Source: Aquabacterium sp. OR-4 (lineage in GTDB: Bacteria > Pseudomonadota > Gammaproteobacteria > Burkholderiales > Burkholderiaceae_C). Taken from it: DNA of 64,000 bases. Below are positions 7,242-15,690 of the stretch, piece by piece (the stretch's first letter is position 1; every line of letters starts with the position of its first letter). Made by a program: the position numbers and the translations under genes. The stretch is taken from contig NZ_JAOCQD020000004.1 of the NCBI RefSeq assembly GCF_025290835.2, positions 124,001-188,000 of the forward strand. Direction: 5' to 3'. The notes below the pieces were generated by a model. That model was given only the letters and a program-made list of their open reading frames with translations. It ran no database searches and was not told the origin of the DNA.

Positions 7242-9046
7242 ACACCATGCAATGCACCTCCCGCATCGGCCGCCTGCTCGGCGCCGTCCTGCTGGCCGCC
7301 AGCGCGGCCGCTTCGGCCAGCGTCACCAGCCCCGTGATCGGCCGGCTGCTGTGGTCGGAAGAATTCAACGGCGCCAGCCTCAACACCACGCTGTGGACCG
7401 CCTCGAACGGCAACGGCTGCCAGATCGGCCTGTGCGGCTATGGCAACCAGGAGCTGCAGTCCTACAGCCCGAACAACCTGACCATCGCCAACGTGCCCTT
7501 CGAGGCCGGCACGCGCGCGCTGGCCATCACGGCGCGACGCGAGGTCAGCGGCAGCAACCAGTTCACCTCGGGCAAGATCGACTCGTCGGGCAAGGTGCAG
7601 GTGAAGTACGGGCTGATCGAGGTGCGCATGGCCACGCCCAAGACCGGCGTCGGCCTGTGGCCGGCGGCCTGGCTGCTGGGCACCAGTCCGCAAGCCTGGC
7701 CGCGCAATGGCGAGATCGACATCATGGAACAGGGCGGCCGCCAGCCGGCCGGCCTGCCGGCCATCTCGTCCGACCAGTTCGTCGGCGCCAACGTCATCTT
7801 CCACCACCCGGACGCCTGCGTGCCGGGCAACGAGAGCTGTGCCGCATCGACCGCCTGGCAGACCAAGAACTGGTACACGCCCAGCCGCTCGCTGGCCAAC
7901 CGCTTCGTGACCTACCGCCTGTACTGGACGGACACGCAGATGCGCTTCACGGTGCTGGACAACGGCCGCGAGTACGACATGTACAAGGCGCCGATCACCA
8001 TCGCCTCGTCATCGCTGCAGGCGCCGTTCTACCTGCTGCTGAACATGGCGGTGGGGGGCAACTTCACCCCTGCGGCCACGCCGGCACAGGTGACGGCACC
8101 CCTGCCGGCCACGACCTATGTGGACTATGTGCGCGTCTACGAGCTCGACGGCCTGGGCGAGGTGCGGCTGGGCGTGGGCATCCAGCCCGAGGTCGGCCGC
8201 TTCGGCGTGTTCACCGACACCACGCCGGTGAACAACGGCCAGACGCTGGGCGCATCGGCCGACTTCTTCATCTGGAACACCGGCTCGATGAGCGGCGGCA
8301 GCCTGGCGCCGTTTGAAGGCACCCAGGTGCTGGCGCTGAACTACTTTGCGCCGGGCCAGTGGTTTGGCGGCGCCGTGCAGTCGCGCCAGGCGCACGACAT
8401 GAGCGGCTTTCGCAACGGCAGCATCAGGCTGAAGATCAAGGCCCCCGCCAACCTCGCCTTCCGCATCGGCATCCTGGACACCTACACCAACCACGGCTGG
8501 GTCACCTTCCCGGCCAACACCACCGCCTACGGCCTGGTGCGCAATGGCGAGTGGGGCACGGCCACCATCCCGGTGGCCGAGATCGCCGGGCCGCTGGTGG
8601 CGCTGCAGTCCATGAACTCGCTGTTCGAGTTCCTGAGCGTCGACGGCGCCAACCCGGGCGCGCCCTTCCAGATGGCCTTCGACGACATCGTCTGGGACTC
8701 CGGCGTGCCGGGCAGCAGCCCGGTGAAGGTGGCCGCGGCTGCATTGCCGGCCGTGGGCGCCACGGCGGCCGCCGGCGCCCGCCCGGCCGCCCTGTCGGGC
8801 CAGGCCAGCCAGACCGGCGCCGCGATGCTGGCCTTCAGCGCGCCGGCCAGCGGCTGGGTTGACCTGCACTACAGCGTCAACGGCGGCGAGACGCGCACCG
8901 TGCGCATGGCCCAGGCCGGCGGCACCGGCCGCTACACCGCCGCAGGCCTGAAGCGCGGCGACGTGGTGGCCTACCGCTTCACGGCCTGGGACAACACCCG
9001 CCGGCTGGCCGTGGACTCGGCCTTGAAGACGGCGGTCATGCAGTAA
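7238..9046 (+). CDS. GH16 family glucanase (laminarinase type) with CBM56-like C-terminal domain
   Basis: A 602-residue secreted enzyme. After a signal peptide (cleavage near ASA-SVT) comes a GH16 catalytic domain, about residues 35-310. It carries the E-I-D-I-M-E active-site motif at 159-164 (nucleophile and acid/base Glu) and a typical WPAAWLLG substrate strand. This form cleaves beta-1,3- or mixed-linkage glucans. Next is a domain with IGILDTYTNHGWVTFP and FDDIVWDSG, a galactose-binding-like fold. The C-terminus (GWVDLHYSVNGGETRTVRM ... AYRFTAWDN) resembles CBM56, a beta-1,3-glucan binder. The ATG at 7238 overlaps the previous stop; an upstream extension of the frame lacks a signal peptide. 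Confidence 0.88.
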   Translation: MNTMQCTSRIGRLLGAVLLAASAAASASVTSPVIGRLLWSEEFNGASLNTTLWTASNGNGCQIGLCGYGNQELQSYSPNNLTIANVPFEAGTRALAITARREVSGSNQFTSGKIDSSGKVQVKYGLIEVRMATPKTGVGLWPAAWLLGTSPQAWPRNGEIDIMEQGGRQPAGLPAISSDQFVGANVIFHHPDACVPGNESCAASTAWQTKNWYTPSRSLANRFVTYRLYWTDTQMRFTVLDNGREYDMYKAPITIASSSLQAPFYLLLNMAVGGNFTPAATPAQVTAPLPATTYVDYVRVYELDGLGEVRLGVGIQPEVGRFGVFTDTTPVNNGQTLGASADFFIWNTGSMSGGSLAPFEGTQVLALNYFAPGQWFGGAVQSRQAHDMSGFRNGSIRLKIKAPANLAFRIGILDTYTNHGWVTFPANTTAYGLVRNGEWGTATIPVAEIAGPLVALQSMNSLFEFLSVDGANPGAPFQMAFDDIVWDSGVPGSSPVKVAAAALPAVGATAAAGARPAALSGQASQTGAAMLAFSAPASGWVDLHYSVNGGETRTVRMAQAGGTGRYTAAGLKRGDVVAYRFTAWDNTRRLAVDSALKTAVMQ

Positions 9047-9234
9047 GAGCCGCCGCCGCAGGTGAAACCCAGCGCGGCTGGCCGGCCCGCAGCGCGCACG
9101 GTGGGTCGGCGTTCATCGGGGAATCTCCGGGGTTCGGTTGGCGCCTGGGCGTCGGCCAGCGGTGGCGGCCTCGGCCTATGCTGCGCCATCGTCTGCCGGC
9201 GCGGTGCCGGCCGTGCAGCCCGGAGAAGCCCGCC

Positions 9235-10365
9235 ATGCCCCCAGCCCCATCGAACCCGGTTGCCGATCTGCTGGCCCACCAGGTGGCCGCCCGCCACTGC
9301 CCCGGCGCGCTGGCCCTGGTGGAGCAGGCCGGCCAGGTGCTGGCGCGCGAGGCCGCGGGCCATGTGCGGCCCGATGGCGCCACCGCCATGCATGCCGGCG
9401 TGCGCTTTCGCATCGCCTCGCTGACCAAGCCGGTGGTCACCGTGGCCGCGCTGATGCTGGTGGACGAAGGCCGGCTGGCGCTGGACGCGCCGTTGGGCGA
9501 GTACCTGCCCGCATTGCGCGACCTGCGCCTGCCCGGCGGCGCCGCGCCGCAGCGCGCGCCCACGGTGCGCGACCTGATGCGCCACACCTCGGGCCTGGCC
9601 TATCCGTTCGAGATCGCCGATGCGGCGCTGCGCGAGACCTGGCTGGGCGCCGGCATCTCGGCGGCGATGAGCGGCTTCACCCCTGCCAGCTTCCAGGCCT
9701 GCGTGGCCGGCCTGCCGCTGGTGGCCGAGCCCGGCCGCGCCTTCCGCTACGGCTACGCCACCGATGTGCTGGGCTGCATCGTCGAGGCGCTCGATGGCGT
9801 GCCGCTGGGCCAGGCGCTGCAGCGCCGCCTGTTCACGCCGCTCGGCATGGCGCACACCGGCTTCGAACTGCAGCCCGGCGAGGCCGCCGACCTGGCCGAG
9901 GCCCACCCGGAGGATGCCGCCTGGCACGCCACCATCCCGCCCATCGGCCGGCGCACGCCGGGCGCGCCGTGGATCGACAGCGGCGGCGGCGGCCTGATCA
10001 GCACACTCGATGACTACGCCGCCTTCGCGCGCCTGCTGGCCGACGGCGGTGTGGCGGGTGGCGGGCGCCTGCTGTCCGAGGCGCTGATGGCCGAGATGTT
10101 TCGCAACCAGCTGCCCACGGGCGTGGACGGCCCGGCGGCCTATTGCGGCCCGGGCTACGGCTTCGGCCTGGGCCTGGCCATCCGGCTGGATTGGGGCCCG
10201 GCGGCCATGCCCAGCAGCGCCGGTGAAGGCGCCTGGTCGGGCATCAGCGGGCCGGCGCTGTTCGTGCAGCCCAGGCAGCGCTGGTTCGCGCTGATGATGG
10301 GCGCCAACATGAGCTCGCGCATGCTGTGCCGGCTGGCCTTCCGGCGCGAAGCCGGCCGCCTGTAG
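9235..10365 (+). CDS. Serine hydrolase of the class C beta-lactamase / family VIII esterase type
   Basis: A 376-residue protein with the SxxK nucleophile motif S-L-T-K at residues 62-65 (FRIASLTKPVVTVAAL), a Tyr-containing second motif (FRYGYATDVLG, about 170-180) and a C-terminal GAWSGISGP box in place of the KTG triad. This pattern is typical of EstB-like esterases and other beta-lactamase relatives rather than of true AmpC enzymes. There is no signal peptide, so it is probably cytoplasmic. The ATG at 9235 follows GGAGA; the frame extends upstream without conserved sequence. It converges with the histidine kinase gene, with only 6 bp between stops. Confidence 0.82.
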   Translation: MPPAPSNPVADLLAHQVAARHCPGALALVEQAGQVLAREAAGHVRPDGATAMHAGVRFRIASLTKPVVTVAALMLVDEGRLALDAPLGEYLPALRDLRLPGGAAPQRAPTVRDLMRHTSGLAYPFEIADAALRETWLGAGISAAMSGFTPASFQACVAGLPLVAEPGRAFRYGYATDVLGCIVEALDGVPLGQALQRRLFTPLGMAHTGFELQPGEAADLAEAHPEDAAWHATIPPIGRRTPGAPWIDSGGGGLISTLDDYAAFARLLADGGVAGGGRLLSEALMAEMFRNQLPTGVDGPAAYCGPGYGFGLGLAIRLDWGPAAMPSSAGEGAWSGISGPALFVQPRQRWFALMMGANMSSRMLCRLAFRREAGRL

Positions 10366-10371
10366 GCCCGG

Positions 10372-11706
10372 CTATCGCAAGGGCGGGCGCTGCAGCGGCA
10401 GGCGGGCCTGCACGCGGTGGCCGGTGCTGCCCAGCTCGAACGACAGGCGGCCGCCCAGCCGCGTGATCACCTGGTGGGCAATCGCCAGCCCGAGGCCGAA
10501 GCCCGGCACGCTGCGGCTGGCATCGCCGCGGGCAAAGGCCTGCAGCAGGTTCTCGGCATCGCCAGGCGGCAGGCCGACGCCGGCATCGATGACGCGGATC
10601 ACGGCGTCGTCGCCATCGGCCAGCACCTCCACCAGCACCGGCGTGCGGCCATGCTTGAAGGCGTTGTCGATGAGGTTGACGATCACCCGGTCGAGCAGCA
10701 GGCCGGGCGCGCGGCGCAAGGCCAGCCGCTCGGGCGCCGCCAGGCGCAGCACGGGCAAGGGCTGCTCGAAGCGCGCCACCACCTGGCGCGCCGTGGCGGC
10801 CAGGTCGACCTCGTCCTCCAGATCGAGGTCCAGCGTGCTGGCGCGCACAAACTCCAGAAAGCTGCCGATCAACCGGTCGGCGTGATCGACATTGCGCGTG
10901 ATGGCGACCACGCCATCGTGGTTGTCGGAGGTCTCGGGCAGCATCTCGGCGGCCAGGCGGATGCGGCTGAGCGGGCTGCGCAGATCGTGCGACACACCGG
11001 CCAGCAGCAGGGCGCGCTCGCGCTCGTTGCGCTGCAGGCGCTGCGCCAGCTGGGTGTAGGCGGTGTCCATCTGGACCAGCTCGGGCGGCGCGCCACGGTT
11101 CAGGCCGGCCGGTGGCGGCGGGGCCGAGGCATTGCCCGCCTCGGCGTGCACCAGCATGCGCGTGCGCAGCCGATGCAGCGGCCCGGTGACGCGGCGGGCA
11201 AACAGCCAGCTCACCCCGGCCACCACCAGCAGCAGCAGGCCGAAGGTCACCGTGGTGCGCCCGGTCCAGCGCGGCAGCACCGACGGTGCGCGGCCGCTGA
11301 ACCAGACGCCGTCCGCGCGGCCGGTCTGCACATGCGTCCACAGCCGGAGCCGGCCATCGGGGATCGCCACCCAGATCTGGTCGACCACCACGCCGCGTGC
11401 GGCCAGAGCCTCGCGCAAGACCTTGGCCGAGGGCCAGCCGGTGACCTCCAGCCTCGGCCCGTGCGGCGGGCCGGCATGACTCTGGTAGCCGCCGGGCAGG
11501 CCCATCACCGGGCCGGGATGACGCGTGGGCGGCTCGACCAGCGCCCTCTTGTACAAGGGCGCCCACACCTCGGCAAACTGCGGCACCTGCAGCAGGTTGC
11601 GCTCGGTGATGACCAGCCAGCCGAAGATCATCACGCAGCACAGCACCAGCACCAGCTGCGCCAGCAGCAGGCGCATGAACAGCGAGTCAAGCCGCGCCAG
11701 GATCAT
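10372..11706 (-). CDS. Sensor histidine kinase, EnvZ-like
   Basis: A 444-residue inner-membrane kinase. The first transmembrane helix (LLLAQLVLVLCCVMIFGWLVI) is followed by a periplasmic sensor loop of about 110 residues, a second helix near 152-170, a HAMP linker, and a HisKA domain with the phosphoacceptor His240 (GVSHDLRSPLSRIRLAAEML). The HATPase domain has an N box (LIDNAFKHG), DAGVGLPPGD and GFGLGLAI. The DLRSP motif and overall layout match OmpR-partner kinases. Its start overlaps the response regulator gene by 20 bp, so the two are a coupled pair. The stimulus is unknown. Confidence 0.92.
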   Translation of the reverse strand: MILARLDSLFMRLLLAQLVLVLCCVMIFGWLVITERNLLQVPQFAEVWAPLYKRALVEPPTRHPGPVMGLPGGYQSHAGPPHGPRLEVTGWPSAKVLREALAARGVVVDQIWVAIPDGRLRLWTHVQTGRADGVWFSGRAPSVLPRWTGRTTVTFGLLLLVVAGVSWLFARRVTGPLHRLRTRMLVHAEAGNASAPPPPAGLNRGAPPELVQMDTAYTQLAQRLQRNERERALLLAGVSHDLRSPLSRIRLAAEMLPETSDNHDGVVAITRNVDHADRLIGSFLEFVRASTLDLDLEDEVDLAATARQVVARFEQPLPVLRLAAPERLALRRAPGLLLDRVIVNLIDNAFKHGRTPVLVEVLADGDDAVIRVIDAGVGLPPGDAENLLQAFARGDASRSVPGFGLGLAIAHQVITRLGGRLSFELGSTGHRVQARLPLQRPPLR

Positions 11707-12424
11707 CGCGTCGCGGCGGCTCGGGGGGGCTGACCCGCGGCACGAAGGCATAACCCTCGCCGCGCACGGTCTCGATCCAGTCGCTGCCCGGCGTGGCACT
11801 GGCCAGACGCCGCCGCAGCCGGCCCACCTGCACGTCCACCGTGCGGTCCAGCGGCCGGTAGGCGCTGGACTGCACCGCGTCGCTGAGCTGCTCGCGCGAC
11901 ACCGCCGCGCCGGGCTGGCGCGCCAGCTCCACCAGCAGCTTGAACTCGGTGCTGGTGAGCGCGACGGCGCGCCCGTCCACCAGCACCTCGCGGCGGATGA
12001 GATGGATGGTGAGCTGGCCGAAGGTCCAGTGGGTGGTCGGCAGGCTGGCGGCCGGCGCCTTGCGACGCAGCAGGGCGCGCAGCCGGGCCACCAGCTCGCG
12101 CTTCTCGAAGGGCTTGGGCAGGTAGTCGTCGGCGCCCAGCTCGAGGCCCAGCACGCGGTCGATCGGGTCGCCGCGCGCGGTGAGCATCAGGATGCCGATG
12201 GCCGGCTGCGTGGCATGCCAGCGGCGGCACAGCTCCATGCCGTTGGCGTCGGGCAGCATCACGTCGAGCAGCACCACGTCGGGCGCCTGCCGGGCCATGG
12301 CCTGCTCGGCGGCCGCGGCACTGAGCGCGGCCTGCACCTGCCAGCCCTCGGCCTGCAGCAGCCGCACCAGCATGGCCGAGAGCTCGGCGTCGTCGTCAAC
12401 GATCAGGACCAGCGGTGGTGACAT
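11687..12424 (-). CDS. OmpR/PhoB-family response regulator
   Basis: A 245-residue regulator. The receiver domain has acidic residues near the N-terminus (IVDDDAEL), phosphoacceptor Asp54 (VVLLDVMLPDANG), a conserved Thr in MLTARGD and Lys in LPKPFEKRE. A winged-helix DNA-binding domain follows (ALTSTEFKLLVELARQPG, then RTVDVQVGRLRRRL and VRGEGYAFV). It is the partner of the kinase encoded immediately downstream. Four CGTCGY direct repeats with a 10-bp period lie upstream and could be its own binding site, since OmpR-type regulators bind direct repeats on one face of the DNA. Confidence 0.93.
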   Translation of the reverse strand: MSPPLVLIVDDDAELSAMLVRLLQAEGWQVQAALSAAAAEQAMARQAPDVVLLDVMLPDANGMELCRRWHATQPAIGILMLTARGDPIDRVLGLELGADDYLPKPFEKRELVARLRALLRRKAPAASLPTTHWTFGQLTIHLIRREVLVDGRAVALTSTEFKLLVELARQPGAAVSREQLSDAVQSSAYRPLDRTVDVQVGRLRRRLASATPGSDWIETVRGEGYAFVPRVSPPEPPRRDDPGAA

Positions 12425-12511
12425 GGGGCAAGGCGGCTGGCTCGACCCAGGCTGGTGACAGGCCGGGCATGGTACGGCAGCGCCGGCGCCAGCGCCGCAT
12501 TGCGACAGCCG

Positions 12512-12547
12512 CGTCGCATTTCGTCGCCAGACGTCGCCCTGCGTCGT
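12512..12547. promoter_or_regulatory. Four CGTCGY direct repeats with exact 10-bp period
   Basis: CGTCGC occurs at 12512, 12522 and 12532, and CGTCGT at 12542, so all face the same side of the helix. They lie in the 295-bp region between the divergent response regulator and the PEP-CTERM gene. The arrangement fits a binding site for an OmpR/PhoB-family regulator. Confidence 0.45.
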
Positions 12548-12555
12548 TACATGTC

Positions 12556-12596
12556 TCGCACCCCCGCTTCACTGTCGCACACGCCCGCTTCACTTG
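12556..12596. repeat. Pair of direct repeats TCGCA-(N)-CCCGCTTCACT, 21-bp spacing
   Basis: CCCGCTTCACT occurs at 12563-12573 and again at 12584-12594, each preceded by TCGCAC. The 21-bp offset is two helical turns. It lies right after the 10-bp-phased repeats and about 125 bp before the PEP-CTERM gene. It may be a second operator for that gene. Confidence 0.4.
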
Positions 12597-12719
12597 GCTT
12601 GACGATGCAGACATCAACGCAGCCACCGCTCGCGGCCCGGCAGATTCTGCCGGCCCGACGCACGCCGAGGCGCTTGATGCACCCGACAAACCAGTCCACC
12701 ACCGCTCAGGGAAACCAAC

Positions 12720-14513
12720 ATGCACACGCCGTACGCCGCCACCTCTTCACGTCGCCACCGGGCCAGTGCCGGCCCGGCCTGGCGCCGCCGTCCGGTGGGT
12801 CAGGCCGTCGCCCTGGCACTGCAGGCCGGGCTGCTGTGCCTGGCCGGCGGCGCACAGGCGCAGACCTTCAACGACCTGCTGGTGTTCGAGACCAGCAACC
12901 AGAGCCTGTGGTCCAGCGGTGCAGCCAGCGGCTGGCGCTATGACAGCGGCCTGATCGGCGGCACCTGGGGCGGCGGCCGCTCGGCCTCGTCGCCGGTGAG
13001 CCTGGGCATCAGCGGCATCACCGGCTCGGCCAATGCCCTGATCACGCCCGAGGTGCCCGGCTACACCATCCCCGGCGTGCCGCCGCAGCTGATCTCGCCG
13101 GCCATCCCGTCCAAGGAACTCACGCCCTATGTGGCGCCCCAGCTGATCTCGCCCGCCGTGCCGGCCACCTACATCACGGTGCCGGCGGTCAAGGTGCTGG
13201 GCGTGGTGGTCACGCCGGCCTACCAGAAGCAGGTCACACCGGCCATCCCGGCGGTCTACAGCGCGGCCATTCCGGCCACCTATTCGGTGGCCGTGCCGGC
13301 GGTGTACAGCGCGGCCATCCCGGCCGTCGTGGTGCCGGCCGTGCCCGCGGTGTATGGCGACACCCGCACCGGCGCCGCGGTGGCGGTCACGTCCTCGGGT
13401 GAGCTGGGCTTCAAGGTGCAGGCCGCGGCCACGGCCGGCGCGGTGGCCGTGAAGCTGCCGGTGCAGGCCACGCTGAACCTGCCCACGCAGTTTGTCAGCG
13501 GCCAGTCGGTGCATGTGGCCGGCACGGCCACCATCGACAGCAGCGCCAGCATCAAGGTGTCGGCCGCCTCGCTGAAGGCCTCGGTGACCGGCGTGATCCA
13601 GACCAGCAACGATCTCGGCGCCACCGGCTGCTTCGCTGGCGCCGGCTGCAGCTCCAGCAGCAGCAGCGCCGACATCGACCAGAGCTTCGAGATCGTGACG
13701 CTGAACACCGCCTCGTCGCGCACCGTGTCGGCGCTGGGCCTGCCGCTGCCCATCGTCTCGGGCGTCGATCTGCCGATCAATGTCGGGGCGCAGACGGTGG
13801 GCCATGTGGTGGTGACCCTGCCGCAAGACCAGAGCGGCGGCACCGTGTCGGGCAGCACGCTGGCGCTGGACACGCACCAGTCGGTGATCAAGGCCACGGC
13901 CGACTTCGGCGGCATCGCGCAGGCCGCGCTGGGCGTGCCGGCCGACGTGCTGCAGCCCTCGGTGAGCGCCGGCCCGGGCTCGATCGGCGGCGTGGTCGTC
14001 AACCTGCAGGGCGGGGTCGATCTGGGCATGAGCCAGTCGCTGAGCCTGGACGCCGACTTCATGGTGACGCTGACCTTCGACCAGGCCGTGACCATGACCT
14101 ACCGCGGCCAGACCTTCGCGGCCAGCAAGACGGTGAGCTTCGACCTCGACGAAGGAGCCGACCTGGTGTTCACCGGCACCGTGGGCCGCCTGCTCGAGCG
14201 CACCTACAGCCTGAGCGACGACACCCAGTTGACCAACAGCACCTCGCTCAGCATCGACCCGCTGTTCGAGATCAAGGCCGCGTGTTATTCGCTCAACGTG
14301 ACGGGCGTGGCCAATGTCGAGCAGTGCATGCTGGAAAAAGGCTATGGCACCACCGACCTGCTGGCCTTCACGGTCTACGAGAAGAGCTTCGAGCTGCAGG
14401 GCTTCAACGCGGTGAGCCTGACCAGCGCGGTGCCCGAGCCCGAGAGCTGGGCGCTGCTGCTGGCCGGTCTGGCGGGCGTGGGCCTGCTGGCCGGCAGGCG
14501 CCAGCGGCGCTGA
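12720..14513 (+). CDS. Large PEP-CTERM protein with Pro/Ala/Tyr repeat region
   Basis: A 597-residue exported protein. The N-terminal n-region is long and Arg-rich (MHTPYAATSSRRHRASAGP), followed by a hydrophobic signal core ending GGAQAQ. Residues about 110-215 are dominated by short repeats such as PAVYSAAIPA, PATYSVAVPA and PQLISPA(I/V)P. The rest is a Ser/Thr/Val-rich beta structure with no family I recognise. The C-terminus is a PEP-CTERM signal (VPEPESWALLLAGLAGVGLL, AGRRQRR). It is therefore probably an exosortase-processed surface or matrix protein. It is transcribed divergently from the two-component system. Confidence 0.8.
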   Translation: MHTPYAATSSRRHRASAGPAWRRRPVGQAVALALQAGLLCLAGGAQAQTFNDLLVFETSNQSLWSSGAASGWRYDSGLIGGTWGGGRSASSPVSLGISGITGSANALITPEVPGYTIPGVPPQLISPAIPSKELTPYVAPQLISPAVPATYITVPAVKVLGVVVTPAYQKQVTPAIPAVYSAAIPATYSVAVPAVYSAAIPAVVVPAVPAVYGDTRTGAAVAVTSSGELGFKVQAAATAGAVAVKLPVQATLNLPTQFVSGQSVHVAGTATIDSSASIKVSAASLKASVTGVIQTSNDLGATGCFAGAGCSSSSSSADIDQSFEIVTLNTASSRTVSALGLPLPIVSGVDLPINVGAQTVGHVVVTLPQDQSGGTVSGSTLALDTHQSVIKATADFGGIAQAALGVPADVLQPSVSAGPGSIGGVVVNLQGGVDLGMSQSLSLDADFMVTLTFDQAVTMTYRGQTFAASKTVSFDLDEGADLVFTGTVGRLLERTYSLSDDTQLTNSTSLSIDPLFEIKAACYSLNVTGVANVEQCMLEKGYGTTDLLAFTVYEKSFELQGFNAVSLTSAVPEPESWALLLAGLAGVGLLAGRRQRR

Positions 14514-14527
14514 GCGCCAGCGCCGGC

Positions 14528-14564
14528 CGCCGAGGCCGCCGTAGCCGCCGTGGCGGCCTCGGCG
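14528..14564. terminator. Strong bidirectional hairpin, 13-bp stem
   Basis: CGCCGAGGCCGCC-type arm at 14528-14540 pairs perfectly with GGCGGCCTCGGCG at 14552-14564 (11-nt loop). It sits in the 61-bp gap between the convergent stops of the PEP-CTERM gene and the last gene of the arsenosugar-type operon. There is no clear T tract on either side. Confidence 0.65.
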
Positions 14565-14574
14565 CCCCGGGCAC

Positions 14575-15690
14575 TCACGGCGTGTCGCCCTGAAACCGGG
14601 CGATGAATCCGCGGTCGATGTGATCCTTCCAGTGCCAGGCCCAGGCGCCGGCGGCACCCAGCGGCCCGCGCGCGGCGATGGCGCGGCCATCGCCGGTGGC
14701 CAGCAGGGCCAGACTTTGCTGCTGCGGCCGGTGCGTGCGCAGCGCGTCGCTGCGGCCGGCCAGCGCCATGCGCAGGTTGTGCGCCAGCACCGGGCCCATG
14801 CGCACCGCATGCACCCCGGCCTTGGGCAGGGCCTGGCCCGGCCAGCTGGCGCAGTCGCCCACCGCAAACACCTGCGGATGCGACAGCGAGCGCAGCTGCG
14901 CGTCGATGCACACGAAGCCCGCCGCATCCACCGCCAGCGCGCCACGGCGGCCGGGGTCGCGCGGCCAGTCGTGGGCCTCGGCACCGGTGGCCCACAGCAG
15001 CAGGTCGCTGTGATCGTCCAGCGCCTCGCTCCAGCCGCTGCCGGTCTGCAGCGTGACACCGGCCCGGGCCAGCGCACGCTGCGCGGCCCGCTGCGCGGCC
15101 GGCGCCAGGCCCGGCAGCAGCACCGGGCTGCGGGTCAGCAGCGCCGAGCGCAGCGCGCGGTCGGGCCGCAGCTGGCGCAGCCGGTGCAGCACCGCCAGCA
15201 GCGACTCGACACCGGCCGCCCCACCACCCACGGCATGGACGACGAAGGCGCGGTCACCGGCGGCGCCCTGGCACCAGCGCGCCAGCAGCGCCTCGTAGCG
15301 CTGGCGCAGCAGGCCCAGCGGGCGCAGTGGCAGCAGCGCGGCATGCCGGGCCGGCGGCGGACGCAGCGTCGAGCCGATGTTCAGCGACAGCAGGTCGTAG
15401 GCCAGCAGCGTGCCGTCGGCCAGCCGCAGCTGGCGCTGCGCCGGGTCCAGCGCCTGCAGCTCGCCCGGCCACCAGCGGGCCCCGGCGGCACGGGCCAGCG
15501 GCTCGAAATCGATCGCGATCTGCGCAAAGCGGTAGTGGCCGGCCAGCCAGCCCGGCACCATGCCCGAGTAGGGCGCCAGCGGCTCGGGCGAGACCAGCAG
15601 CAGCTCGGTGTCGGGCAGCGGTGCCTGCGCCCAGGCGCGCAAGGCCAGCGCATGGGCGTGGCCGGCACCCACCAGCACCAGGCGCTTCAT
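14575..15690 (-). CDS. FAD/NAD(P)-dependent oxidoreductase, NDH-2-like (TIGR03169 type)
   Basis: A 371-residue pyridine nucleotide-disulfide oxidoreductase-like protein. The N-terminal FAD site is LVLVGAGHAHALAL, where His-Ala-His follows the Gly-rich loop. APYSGMVPGWLAGHY comes next, a second nucleotide site follows at HAVGGGAAGVE, and a terminal FAD motif at QVFAVGDCAS. The GAGHAH and SGMVPG elements are typical of the family found fused to or next to SelD (TIGR03169) and in ArsS-linked clusters. There is no redox CxxC. The substrate is unknown; a quinone or sulfide/selenide role is possible. It is the last gene of the operon; its ATG overlaps the upstream stop by 4 bp. Confidence 0.75.
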   Translation of the reverse strand: MKRLVLVGAGHAHALALRAWAQAPLPDTELLLVSPEPLAPYSGMVPGWLAGHYRFAQIAIDFEPLARAAGARWWPGELQALDPAQRQLRLADGTLLAYDLLSLNIGSTLRPPPARHAALLPLRPLGLLRQRYEALLARWCQGAAGDRAFVVHAVGGGAAGVESLLAVLHRLRQLRPDRALRSALLTRSPVLLPGLAPAAQRAAQRALARAGVTLQTGSGWSEALDDHSDLLLWATGAEAHDWPRDPGRRGALAVDAAGFVCIDAQLRSLSHPQVFAVGDCASWPGQALPKAGVHAVRMGPVLAHNLRMALAGRSDALRTHRPQQQSLALLATGDGRAIAARGPLGAAGAWAWHWKDHIDRGFIARFQGDTP

